Source: DTU089 sp002440045 (lineage in GTDB: Bacteria; Bacillota; Clostridia; Oscillospirales; Acutalibacteraceae). Taken from it: a DNA stretch of 13,936 bases. Shown here piece after piece: positions 6,873-13,914 of the stretch. Under the pieces are notes generated by a model. It was not told where the DNA came from and did not search any database. It saw only the letters and a program-made list of their open reading frames with translations. A program made the translations under genes and the position numbers. The stretch lies in assembly GCA_937885695.1 (NCBI GenBank), contig CALABP010000083.1, positions 1-13,936 of the forward strand. Direction: 5' to 3'. Each line of letters starts with the position of its first letter. Positions within the stretch are counted from its first letter, which is position 1.

Positions 6873-7454
6873 TCAGATTTTATTTTTAAAATATTTTTGC
6901 GTCGGAATATATATCGCGGGAACGAGTATGACAGCGCCCAAAAGCTCAATAATTCCGTTAATGCCGATTATTGTCATAAACACGCTCTTTACAAGCTCAA
7001 AAATATCGGCATAAAGGTTCATGGTGCCGCCGAAAAGATAGATTGCGCCGAGCACCAAAACGGTGTTTGTAAGCGTTGAAACAGCCGCCGTGATTGACAG
7101 CGCCAAAGCTTTAGGAAGCTTTGTTTTTAAAAGCTTTTCAGAAAGAAGCCCCGCAACAAACCCGACTGCTATTCGCGGCACGACCGAAATAAGCGGGTTA
7201 AGAAACAGCCCGTATAAAGCCGTGTTTGTAAGCGCCCTTAAAAGGCAGGTAACGCCCCAAATGCCGCCTATGAGCGCGCCGTTCTTTTTGCCGAGCACCG
7301 CCGCCCCTAAAATAACCGCAATGTGTATTGTGGTTATTTCGATTACACCGCCGTAGGTGATGTAGCCGAAATACGGCGTAACGGTCATAACGACCGTCAG
7401 TGCGGCAAACAGCGCCGTAAGCGTAAGTCTTGCCGTTCTTTTTTTCTTGTCCAT
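6873..7454 (-). CDS. ECF transporter S component, probably pantothenate-specific (PanT-like)
   Basis: A 193-residue integral membrane protein with about six hydrophobic helices (roughly 8-28, 37-55, 58-76, 88-105, 118-141, 155-182), the normal size for the substrate-binding S subunit of energy-coupling factor vitamin transporters. It would need shared EcfA/EcfA' ATPases and EcfT, which are not in this window. The early segment TTIHIAVILGAAVLGKK with the following GALIGGIWG resembles PanT-type S components. It lies downstream of coaX, encoding pantothenate kinase, so pantothenate is the likely substrate; this is inference from context. I chose ATG at 7454, eight bases after AAGGAG (7464-7469); an in-frame GTG at 7463 lies too close to that site. 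Confidence 0.85.
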   Translation of the reverse strand: MDKKKRTARLTLTALFAALTVVMTVTPYFGYITYGGVIEITTIHIAVILGAAVLGKKNGALIGGIWGVTCLLRALTNTALYGLFLNPLISVVPRIAVGFVAGLLSEKLLKTKLPKALALSITAAVSTLTNTVLVLGAIYLFGGTMNLYADIFELVKSVFMTIIGINGIIELLGAVILVPAIYIPTQKYFKNKI

Positions 7455-7501
7455 AAAAAACACTCCTTGCTACTGTTCCCAAAAGGGATACAATGCATAT
7501 T

Positions 7502-7517
7502 TTGCGGTTAACCGCAA
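7502..7517. repeat. Perfect 16-base palindrome at the coaX stop codon
   Basis: TTGCGGTTAACCGCAA is fully self-complementary (possible 6-pair stem with a TTAA loop) and includes the coaX TAA. A run of eight T follows on the plus strand, so it would terminate plus-strand, antisense transcription rather than the operon itself. Confidence 0.6.
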
Positions 7518-8275
7518 TTTTTTTTGTATATAAACAAAAGCCCTTCAAGAACAAGGTCTTTGTTATATATTATGTCTCTTTCACAGCAATTTACAATTTC
7601 TTTTGCAAGTCCGCCCGTTGCAACAACGGTTTTAATCGGCTTTTTAAGCTCTTTTTCAAGGCGCGAAGCCATGCCGTCAAGCATTGCGGCGTTACCCAAA
7701 ACCGTTCCCGATTTTATGCAGTCAACGGTGTTTGTGCCTATCGCGTGCGAGGGCGCAGAAAGTGCGATTGCCGGCAGCTGCGACGTTCTTTGAGAAAGCG
7801 CGTCAAGCGAAATTTCTACGCCGGGTGCGATTGTACAGCCTAAAAAAGTGCCGTCGCCGTCGATAACGGAAATTTTAGTCGCCGTTCCGAGGTCCATAAC
7901 AAGGCACGGCAGGGGATATTGGTTTAAAGCGCCCACAGCGCCTGCCACAAGGTCTGCGCCAAGCTCTTTGGGGTTGTCGGTTGCAATCTTCAAGCCGTTT
8001 TTAAGACCCGCCGCAACAATAAGCGGCTCGCACCCCGTAATTGCTTTTACGGCGTTTTTAAATACGTCTGTAAGCTCGGGCACAACAGAGCTTATTATAG
8101 CGCCCCGAAAAGCCGCCGAGTCGCTTTTCATATTCATAATCGCAGAAAGCTCCGTCGCGTATTGGTCCGACGTGCGCTGTCGCTCCGTCGCAAGCCTTGC
8201 TATCCACAAAATTTTATCGTTTTTAAATGCGCCGAGCGTTATATTGGTGTTGCCTATATCGGCGGTTAAAATCAT
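7508..8275 (-). CDS. coaX: Type III pantothenate kinase CoaX
   Basis: A 255-residue ASKHA-fold kinase that phosphorylates pantothenate using ATP, the first step of coenzyme A synthesis. Motifs seen: DIGNTNITLG (6-15, phosphate loop), SSVVPE (62-67), ELGADLVAGAVGA (104-116, covering the pantothenate-binding GAD motif), DLGTATK (128-134), PGVEISLDAL (161-170) and VATGGLA (218-224). Length is typical. I chose ATG at 8275, which has the strong site AAGGAGG eight bases upstream and starts right at the conserved N-terminus; the longer open frame to 8365 would run through the promoter. It is first in an operon with the ECF S component, 53 bases apart. Confidence 0.95.
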   Translation of the reverse strand: MILTADIGNTNITLGAFKNDKILWIARLATERQRTSDQYATELSAIMNMKSDSAAFRGAIISSVVPELTDVFKNAVKAITGCEPLIVAAGLKNGLKIATDNPKELGADLVAGAVGALNQYPLPCLVMDLGTATKISVIDGDGTFLGCTIAPGVEISLDALSQRTSQLPAIALSAPSHAIGTNTVDCIKSGTVLGNAAMLDGMASRLEKELKKPIKTVVATGGLAKEIVNCCERDIIYNKDLVLEGLLFIYKKNCG

Positions 8276-8308
8276 AATCGTTCCCTCCTTGGGGCTTTTA
8301 ACACGGTA

Positions 8309-8337
8309 ATTATAACCTAAAATAAACATATCTTCAA
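8309..8337 (-). promoter_or_regulatory. Sigma-A promoter for coaX and the ECF S component
   Basis: On the minus strand: -35 TTGAAG (8332-8337), 17-base spacer, -10 TATAAT (8309-8314). The -10 ends 33 bases before the ATG at 8275, so the leader is short, with no room for a riboswitch. Confidence 0.8.
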
Positions 8338-8385
8338 GTTTTTTGAGAAATATTATAAAAAACACTTTTTTTCTCGCTTTTCCTA

Positions 8386-8394
8386 TGCTATAAT
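8386..8394 (+). promoter_or_regulatory. Extended -10 promoter for the mscL-murT-gatD operon
   Basis: TGCTATAAT gives a perfect TATAAT (8389-8394) with the upstream TG of an extended -10. No good -35 lies 16-18 bases upstream (a T-run is there), which is typical of extended -10 promoters. Divergent from the coaX promoter. The mscL ATG is 64 bases downstream. Confidence 0.65.
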
Positions 8395-8457
8395 TTTTTT
8401 GCTTAAACGAAATAAAGCCCCGGCATGGGCGTTAAAGCAAAACAGAGGTGTGGAAAA

Positions 8458-8970
8458 ATGAAAAAAGAAAGATTTGAAAAAACTCTCGAAAAGGAAGCCG
8501 AAAAAGGAAAGGGCTTTCTTAAAGAATTTAAGGAATTTGCAATGAAGGGCAACGTTCTTGACCTTGCAGTCGGCGTTATAATCGGCGGCGCGTTTTCGTC
8601 AATCGTTACTTCGCTCGTTACAAATATCCTTACCCCGATTATAACCCTTCTTACGGGCAAGGTGTCGTTTACCGACCTGTTTATTTCACTCGACGGTAAC
8701 GAATATCCCACGCTTGCCGCCGCACAGGAGGCGGGCGCGTCTACTCTTAATTACGGCTTGTTTATTCAGTCTGTAATAGATTTTATCATTATTGCTTTTG
8801 TAATATTCCTTATTGTAAAGGGCATAAACAAAATACGCAATATCGGCAAAAAAGAAGAGGAAGAGCCTGCCCCGACAACAAAAAAATGCCCCTTCTGTAT
8901 GTCTGAAATAGATATAAAGGCAACGCGCTGCCCTCACTGCACATCACAGCTTGACACGGACGGGGAATGA
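8458..8970 (+). CDS. mscL: Large-conductance mechanosensitive channel MscL with C-terminal zinc ribbon
   Basis: A 170-residue inner-membrane channel that opens under membrane tension to release solutes during osmotic downshock. The N-terminal FKEFAMKGNVLDLAVGVIIGGAF region (24-46) is the classic MscL start of TM1; TM1 covers about 32-62 and TM2 about 98-122. An acidic linker (133-137) leads to a zinc ribbon, CPFC (144-147) and CPHC (158-161), absent from the 136-residue E. coli protein and common in Clostridia to my knowledge. I chose ATG at 8458 with upstream GAGGTG; an in-frame ATG at 8425 lacks a ribosome binding site and would add 11 residues. It opens a plus-strand operon with murT-like and gatD-like genes. 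Confidence 0.95.
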   Translation: MKKERFEKTLEKEAEKGKGFLKEFKEFAMKGNVLDLAVGVIIGGAFSSIVTSLVTNILTPIITLLTGKVSFTDLFISLDGNEYPTLAAAQEAGASTLNYGLFIQSVIDFIIIAFVIFLIVKGINKIRNIGKKEEEEPAPTTKKCPFCMSEIDIKATRCPHCTSQLDTDGE

Positions 8971-8987
8971 AAGGACCCGATTAATTA

Positions 8988-10364
8988 ATGTCAAGAATTC
9001 GGTATTTTACGGCGCTGTGGCTTTCAAAGCTGACTTTTGTAATTCTGAAGCTTGCGGGAAAAAACGCAACAATGTTTCCCGGGCGCGTGGCTCTTAAAAT
9101 ATGCCCCGATTTTCTTTCACAGACAAAAAAGTGCCCCTGTCTTATATGCGTTACGGGCACTAACGGAAAAACCACAACAACGAACATTATTGCCGACGTA
9201 TTGACTTGCGCGGGCTTTAAGGTTGTTTCAAACCGCTACGGTTCAAATATCAACACGGGAGTTGCTGCTGCGCTCACACACAGTGTGGGCGTTTTCGGCA
9301 AGCCTCGTGTTGATTTTTGCGTTCTTGAGGTTGACGAACGCTTTTCGCGCCTTATTTTGCCGTTTATAAAGCCCGACTTTTTGGTTGTAACAAACCTTTT
9401 CAGGGACTCTTTGAAGCGAAACGCACACCCCGAATATATTTTCGGAATACTTGACACCTTTGTTCCCAAAAGCACAAAGCTCATATTGAATGCCGACTGC
9501 CTTCAGTCGTCGCGGCTATTAAAGGATAACAAACGCGTGTTTTTCGGAATAGATAAGCTTAAAACGGATGTTAAAGAGTGCGTAAACCTTATTAACGACT
9601 TTTCTTTTTGCCCCGTATGCTTTACAAAGCTTAAATACGAATATTTAAGGTATCACCACATCGGAAAAGCCTATTGCCCGTCGTGCGGGTTTTGCTCTTA
9701 TGACGCCGATTGCAGAATTACTTTGACAGACTTAAAAAACAAAACCATGACCGTTTTAAGAAACGGCAAAACGGCGCAGTTCCCTGTGATAAACGACGCT
9801 CTTTTTAACATTTATAACGAGCTTGCGGCAATAACTTTGCTTTATGAAATCGGAATAAGCGAAAAGACAGTAAATGAGGCTCTTTTAAAAACGGAAATTA
9901 CCGAAACGCGCTACAGCGAAACGCAGTTTAAGGGCGTGTCTTTAATACGCACAATGGCAAAGGGGCAAAACTCGGTTGCGGCTTCAAGGGCGTTTGATTT
10001 TGTCGGCTCAAAAAAAGAAGAACGCAGTGTGTTTATTATGCTTGACGATATTTACGAAAGAAAGGATTCTTCGGAATTTATCGGCTGGATATACGACGCC
10101 GACTTTGAATTTTTGATAAAGCCCGAAATAAAGCAGATAATTCTTGCAGGGCCGCGCTGTCTTGACTATAAACTGCGGCTTTTAATTGCCGGTGCAGACG
10201 AAAAAAAGCTTCTTTGCGATATAGATGAATTCAGCGCCGTTGAGCGAATGGACAAAAGCGTGAAAGCGGTATATCTTTTGCACGACACATCAACTTTGGA
10301 CCTTGCTTTGCAGGTCGAAAAGCGAATAATAAGAGCTTTCGGAGGGGATTTTAATGAAAATTGA
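8988..10364 (+). CDS. murT: MurT-like lipid II isoglutaminyl synthase subunit (divergent)
   Basis: A 458-residue Mur-ligase-family protein. A short hydrophobic N-terminal segment precedes the P-loop GTNGKTTTT (57-65), LEVDE (113-117) and TNLFRD (135-140). An inserted zinc ribbon has C208, C211, C230 and C233, diagnostic of MurT rather than MurC-F. The C-terminal DUF1727-type domain follows. In Gram-positive bacteria MurT, with GatD, uses ATP to amidate D-Glu of lipid II. Several usual signatures are altered here: the KNPAG-type motif reads KGQNS (325-329) and the DG.DxSW motif reads KDSSEFIGW (359-367), where D360 may be the catalytic Asp. It follows mscL by 17 bases with a weak AAGGA site and overlaps the gatD-like gene by 11 bases. 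Family assignment is firm; activity is uncertain. Confidence 0.88.
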   Translation: MSRIRYFTALWLSKLTFVILKLAGKNATMFPGRVALKICPDFLSQTKKCPCLICVTGTNGKTTTTNIIADVLTCAGFKVVSNRYGSNINTGVAAALTHSVGVFGKPRVDFCVLEVDERFSRLILPFIKPDFLVVTNLFRDSLKRNAHPEYIFGILDTFVPKSTKLILNADCLQSSRLLKDNKRVFFGIDKLKTDVKECVNLINDFSFCPVCFTKLKYEYLRYHHIGKAYCPSCGFCSYDADCRITLTDLKNKTMTVLRNGKTAQFPVINDALFNIYNELAAITLLYEIGISEKTVNEALLKTEITETRYSETQFKGVSLIRTMAKGQNSVAASRAFDFVGSKKEERSVFIMLDDIYERKDSSEFIGWIYDADFEFLIKPEIKQIILAGPRCLDYKLRLLIAGADEKKLLCDIDEFSAVERMDKSVKAVYLLHDTSTLDLALQVEKRIIRAFGGDFNEN

Positions 10365-11061
10365 AGTGATTTACCCTGAGGTGTGCTGTCTTTTCGGCGA
10401 CAAGGCGAATATGCGCTATTTGCGCCTTTCTTTAAAAGACGCCGATATTTTTGATACGCCGATAAAAGAAATGCCGCGGTTTTTAAAAGAAAAGCCCGAT
10501 ATGGTATATTTCGGCTCGTGCAGTGAGTCAAACCAAAGGCTTTTGATAGAACGGCTAAAAGACCATAAAAACAGAATTTCGGAGTTAATAGAGGGCGGAA
10601 CGGTCTTTTTAATGACGGGCAACACCTTTGAAATTATGGGTCGCTATATCGAAAATTTTGACGGCACAAAAACAGAAGCTCTCGGCATTTTCGATTATTA
10701 TTCCGTTCAGACAATACCTAAGCGGCTTAATTCTTTAATGTTGGGTCGCTTCTCAGATATTGAAATTGTCGGCTACACAAGCCGATTTTCAAATACCTAT
10801 AAAATTCCCGCCGAAATGAAGTTTATAAGCGTTACAAAGGGCTTCGGTTCGCATATTGAAGACAGCTTTGAGGGCGTGCGCTACAAAAACTTTTTCGGAA
10901 CATATCTGTTAGGGCCGCTTCTTATAGAGAATCCGTATTTTACCGAGTATCTTTTAAAAATACTCGGCGAAAAAGATGCAAAGCCCGCCTATTTTTGCGA
11001 CGCCGAAGCGGCGTATAAAGCAAGACTTGCGGAATTTAAAAGCAATATTGTCTTTTCCTGA
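10354..11061 (+). CDS. GatD-like class I glutamine amidotransferase homologue lacking catalytic Cys and His
   Basis: A 235-residue protein aligning over its whole length with GatD, the glutaminase subunit of the MurT/GatD complex. Shared features: LFGDKANM near the N-terminus (13-20), ALGIFDYYSV (109-118), EGVRYKNFFGTYL (173-185) and GPLLIENP (187-194). The nucleophile segment, normally L-A-I-C-G-G-Y-Q-L-L-G, reads L-M-T-G-N-T-F-E-I-M-G: Gly89 (codon 10618-10620) replaces Cys. The catalytic-His segment GTYLHGPLL reads GTYLLGPLL: Leu186 replaces His. The GGGQD-type loop (52-61) and ENHGGRT-type loop (142-149) are also changed. Glutaminase activity is therefore unlikely. The frame is intact, with GGAGGGG six bases before its ATG, so it is a maintained divergent gene rather than a decayed one. 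Confidence 0.82.
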   Translation: MKIEVIYPEVCCLFGDKANMRYLRLSLKDADIFDTPIKEMPRFLKEKPDMVYFGSCSESNQRLLIERLKDHKNRISELIEGGTVFLMTGNTFEIMGRYIENFDGTKTEALGIFDYYSVQTIPKRLNSLMLGRFSDIEIVGYTSRFSNTYKIPAEMKFISVTKGFGSHIEDSFEGVRYKNFFGTYLLGPLLIENPYFTEYLLKILGEKDAKPAYFCDAEAAYKARLAEFKSNIVFS

Positions 11062-11080
11062 AAGTATATTTAAAGCTTTC

Positions 11081-11114
11081 CCGTCCATAATTTTATGGAC
11101 GGATTTCTTTTTTT
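11081..11114 (+). terminator. Terminator or attenuator between the gatD-like gene and the dehydratase operon
   Basis: Arms CCGTCCAT (11081-11088) and ATGGACGG (11095-11102) form an 8-pair stem (up to 10 with inner A-T pairs), followed by ATTTCTTTTTTT. It ends one base before the GAGGTG ribosome binding site (11115-11120) of the next gene. Since no clear promoter follows, it may act as a partial terminator. Confidence 0.8.
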
Positions 11115-11127
11115 GAGGTGGTTTAAG

Positions 11128-12030
11128 GTGAAAATCGGCATACCGCGCGGCCTTTATTATTACGAACAGGGCGATATGTGGGAGTGCTTTTTAAAGGCTT
11201 TGGGCGAGGATGTGATTTTATCCGACAAAACCGACGAAAAAATAATAAAAGAGGGTGCCGCCCTTTGCACCGACGGCGCGTGCCTGCCGATTAAAGCGTA
11301 TCACGGGCATATTGCAAATCTTATGGAAAAGGGCGCCGAAGCGCTTTTTATGCCGCGCATAGTAAAGCCTTATAACGATATGTTTACCTGCCCTAAGGTT
11401 ATGGGGGTAAACGATATGATAAAGTCCTCTTTTGAATGCAATGTTAAAATACTTGAACCCACGCTCTCAAAAAATCTTCAAAGCTTTTGTTTTCGCACAG
11501 GGGCTATGCTCGGATATTTCCCGTATGAAATAATAAGAGCATATAAAGCCCTGATTAAATACAAAAATTCAAAAGAATTCAGAAACGCCGAAACCGAAAT
11601 TCAGGGCGAAATCAATATCGCCGTAATGGGTCACCCGTATCTTGTTTTTGACGAAAACGTCAATATGCATATATGTTCTCTCTTAAAAGAGCTGGGCTGC
11701 CGCGCCGTTACTGCGGAGCGTTTTGACAGAGCGTCTTTCTCAAGTGAATGCGACGTTTTAAAAAAGCATTTCTTTTGGGTTACGGGCACGGAAAGTATGG
11801 GATTTATGAACGCCGTTTCAAAAAGCGGAATAGACGGCATTTTATATCTTTCGTCGTTCGGGTGCGGACCCGACTCTTTTGTGCTTCCGTTTTTAAGAAA
11901 AAACGCCGAAAAGGGCGGCATAATGTTTACCGAAATATCGTTTGACGAGCACACCGGCGAAGAGGGCGTAAGAACCCGCGCCGAAGCGTTTGTTGATATG
12001 ATAAAAAGAAAAAAGGAGCCTGTTTTATGA
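11128..12030 (+). CDS. 2-hydroxyacyl-CoA dehydratase-like protein (DUF2229 / activase-related), first subunit
   Basis: A 300-residue cytoplasmic protein of the acyl-CoA dehydratase activase-related (DUF2229) type. It begins KIGIPRGLYYYEQG and has candidate iron-sulfur cysteines C47 and C52 (LCTDGACLPIK), C88 (TCPKVMG) and C236 (FGCGPDSF). It ends in DEHTGEEGVRTRAEAF and MIKRK, matching the tail of the next protein. Such proteins occur next to, or fused with, radical-type activases and are thought to bind iron-sulfur clusters for low-potential electron transfer; the substrate is unknown. I chose GTG at 11128, seven bases after GAGGTG, because the conserved sequence begins there; ATG at 11095 lies inside the terminator stem. 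It overlaps the next gene by four bases (ATGA). Confidence 0.85.
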   Translation: MKIGIPRGLYYYEQGDMWECFLKALGEDVILSDKTDEKIIKEGAALCTDGACLPIKAYHGHIANLMEKGAEALFMPRIVKPYNDMFTCPKVMGVNDMIKSSFECNVKILEPTLSKNLQSFCFRTGAMLGYFPYEIIRAYKALIKYKNSKEFRNAETEIQGEINIAVMGHPYLVFDENVNMHICSLLKELGCRAVTAERFDRASFSSECDVLKKHFFWVTGTESMGFMNAVSKSGIDGILYLSSFGCGPDSFVLPFLRKNAEKGGIMFTEISFDEHTGEEGVRTRAEAFVDMIKRKKEPVL

Positions 12031-13121
12031 AGCTTGCTTTTCCGTCTATAGGGTATTCGGATATACTTATTTCCACGCTTTTAAGAGAGTGGGGAGTCGA
12101 TTTTTTAAAGCCTCGCGGCAACACCGAAGAGGGCGTTTTCAAAGCGCTTTTAATCGCCCCGAAAGACGCGTGTATGCCATTTAAAACCGTTATGGGAAAT
12201 ATGCTTGATTCATATGAAAGAGGTGCCGATACAGGCATATTTTTCGGTGGGTGCGGTCCGTGCGCGTTTGGATATTTTTCGTCTGCCATGAACAGGCTTT
12301 TTGAAGAAAACGGCATAAATTTCAGGGTGCTGACGCTTGAATTTTTTTCAGACGACCTCAAAGAGCTTTTGTCTTACATCGAAAATGAAACGGGAAAAAG
12401 CGCCGCTTCGCTTTTTTCTGTTGCACCTAAAGCCGTCGCTTCGTGCGTTTATCTTGACAGATTTGAAAATTTTATGCTTGACATACGCTCGACAATAAAA
12501 GACGAAAGCAACAGGCGCGATTTTAACAGATACGAAAAAAACTGCCTTGAAGAACTCGGCGAATGCAAAAGCTTTTTTGAACTCAATGCAAAAATATATA
12601 AATCAATGCTTCTTGCAAAAAGCTTTGAAGAAAAGCGCGAAAAAAGGCTTTTTGTCGGCATCGTCGGCGATATTTACTCAATAATCGACAGCTTTTCAAA
12701 TTATGACATACAGCGCCGCCTTGCAGACATCGGTGTCAGAACGCGCCGCTCTTTAACTCTTTCAAAATGGCTTTTCGGGCGCATTCCGTTTATTTTCAGG
12801 CCGCACACACTTGCCGCTTTAAAGTATATGCCGAAATGCATCGGCGGATTTGCGCGCGACACGGTGGGTTACACGTCGCTTTGGTCAAAAAATAAAGACG
12901 GCATAATTCAGATTTACCCTTTAAACTGTATGCCCGAAACGGCGGCCTCGGCGGTGCTTCCCAAAATACACGAAAAAACAGGCGTTCCGCTTTTACAGCT
13001 TTCGGTGGACGAGCAAACGGGTGAAGAAGGCTACATCACAAGGGTAGAAGCGTTCGTTGAAATGATAAAAAGAAAAGAGGAAAATAATTTAAATGGAAAA
13101 AGAATTTTTTCTCGGGGTTGA
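12027..13121 (+). CDS. 2-hydroxyacyl-CoA dehydratase-like protein, second subunit
   Basis: A 364-residue homologue of the DUF2229/HgdB group. Candidate cluster cysteines are C49 (KDACMPFK), C76 and C79 (GGCGPCAFG), C271 (PKCIGGF) and C301 (PLNCMPE); the last resembles the CMPE signature of large activase-dehydratase fusion proteins. A GIVGDIYS segment (211-218) starts the central nucleotide-like fold. The C-terminal DEQTGEEGYITRVEAF plus MIKRK mirrors the preceding protein. In many Clostridia the equivalent regions are parts of one very long polypeptide, here split in two. Its start overlaps the upstream gene by four bases and its end overlaps the activase by 29 bases, so the three proteins are probably made in fixed proportion as a complex. 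The substrate is unknown. Confidence 0.85.
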   Translation: MKLAFPSIGYSDILISTLLREWGVDFLKPRGNTEEGVFKALLIAPKDACMPFKTVMGNMLDSYERGADTGIFFGGCGPCAFGYFSSAMNRLFEENGINFRVLTLEFFSDDLKELLSYIENETGKSAASLFSVAPKAVASCVYLDRFENFMLDIRSTIKDESNRRDFNRYEKNCLEELGECKSFFELNAKIYKSMLLAKSFEEKREKRLFVGIVGDIYSIIDSFSNYDIQRRLADIGVRTRRSLTLSKWLFGRIPFIFRPHTLAALKYMPKCIGGFARDTVGYTSLWSKNKDGIIQIYPLNCMPETAASAVLPKIHEKTGVPLLQLSVDEQTGEEGYITRVEAFVEMIKRKEENNLNGKRIFSRG

Positions 13122-13914
13122 CGTCGGCTCTGTAAGCACGGATTTTGTGCTTATAGACAAAGCGCTGAATATAAAAGATAAGGTGTATTTAAGAAACAAC
13201 GGCGACCCGATTAAAAGCGTTTGCGACGGAATGAGCCGCCTAAAAATACCCGAGGGCGGTAAAATATGCGCTTCGGGCACAACCGGCAGCGGCAGAAGGC
13301 TTGCTTCGTTTATTATAGGTGCAGATACCGTTAAAAATGAGATTATAGCCCACGGCGTTGCCGCGCTGAAGGTGTGCCCCGATGTAAAAACGGTAATAGA
13401 AATCGGCGGTCAGGACTCAAAAATTATTTTCTTCGATAACGGCATTATTACGGATTTTAATATGAACACCGTGTGCGCCGCTGGCACAGGCTCTTTTCTT
13501 GACAGAACGGCGGGCAGGCTCGGCGTGGGCGTTGAAGAAATAGGCGAGCTTGCCTTAAAATCGCATTCGCCCGTAAGAATTGCTGGCAGGTGCGCCGTTT
13601 TTGCCGAGTCCGATATGATTCACAAGCAGCAAACGGGCTGCCGCAAGGAGGATATTTTAAAAGGTCTTTGCACGGCTCTTGCAAGAGGATATTTAAACAA
13701 CCTTTCAAAGGGCAGAAAAATTGAAACGCCGATACTTTTTCAGGGCGGCGTTGCGGCAAACAAGGGTATTAAAGCGGCGTTTGAAGAAGAGCTTCAAAAA
13801 GAGCTTATTGTGCCCGAGCATTACGACGTTATGGGTGCTTACGGCGCGGCGGTTATTGGATATGAAAAATATTTAAAAAAGAAAAGGTTAAAAAAAGGTT
13901 ACAAAATCATATAG
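13093..13914 (+). CDS. 2-hydroxyacyl-CoA dehydratase activase (BadF/BcrA/HgdC-type ATPase)
   Basis: A 273-residue ASKHA-fold ATPase of the HgdC family. Such proteins form homodimers holding one [4Fe-4S] cluster between subunits and use ATP hydrolysis to push one electron into the dehydratase or reductase partner. Motifs: GVDVGSVSTD (8-17), ASGTTGSGR (60-68), IEIGGQDSK (102-110), the cluster cysteines C128 (NTVCAAGTGSF) and C167 (AGRCAVFAESD), and FQGGVAANKG (206-215). Length is normal for the stand-alone activase. It is third in the dehydratase-like operon; its ATG lies within the upstream gene with a modest GAGG site about 12 bases away. All motifs appear intact, so an active ATPase is expected. 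Confidence 0.93.
   Translation: MEKEFFLGVDVGSVSTDFVLIDKALNIKDKVYLRNNGDPIKSVCDGMSRLKIPEGGKICASGTTGSGRRLASFIIGADTVKNEIIAHGVAALKVCPDVKTVIEIGGQDSKIIFFDNGIITDFNMNTVCAAGTGSFLDRTAGRLGVGVEEIGELALKSHSPVRIAGRCAVFAESDMIHKQQTGCRKEDILKGLCTALARGYLNNLSKGRKIETPILFQGGVAANKGIKAAFEEELQKELIVPEHYDVMGAYGAAVIGYEKYLKKKRLKKGYKII

Noticed and set aside
8276..8365. Longer CoaX N-terminus (30 extra residues)
   Set aside because: The extension covers the promoter TTGAAG-17-TATAAT and the strong ribosome binding site of the ATG at 8275.
10354..11061. GatD-like gene as a decayed pseudogene or frameshift artefact
   Set aside because: The frame is open over the full family length, flanking motifs remain in phase on both sides of each altered site, and the His site would need more than one base change.
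11095..11127. ATG 11095 as the start of the first dehydratase-like protein
   Set aside because: It lies in the 3' arm of the terminator stem, lacks a ribosome binding site, and the conserved sequence starts at GTG 11128.
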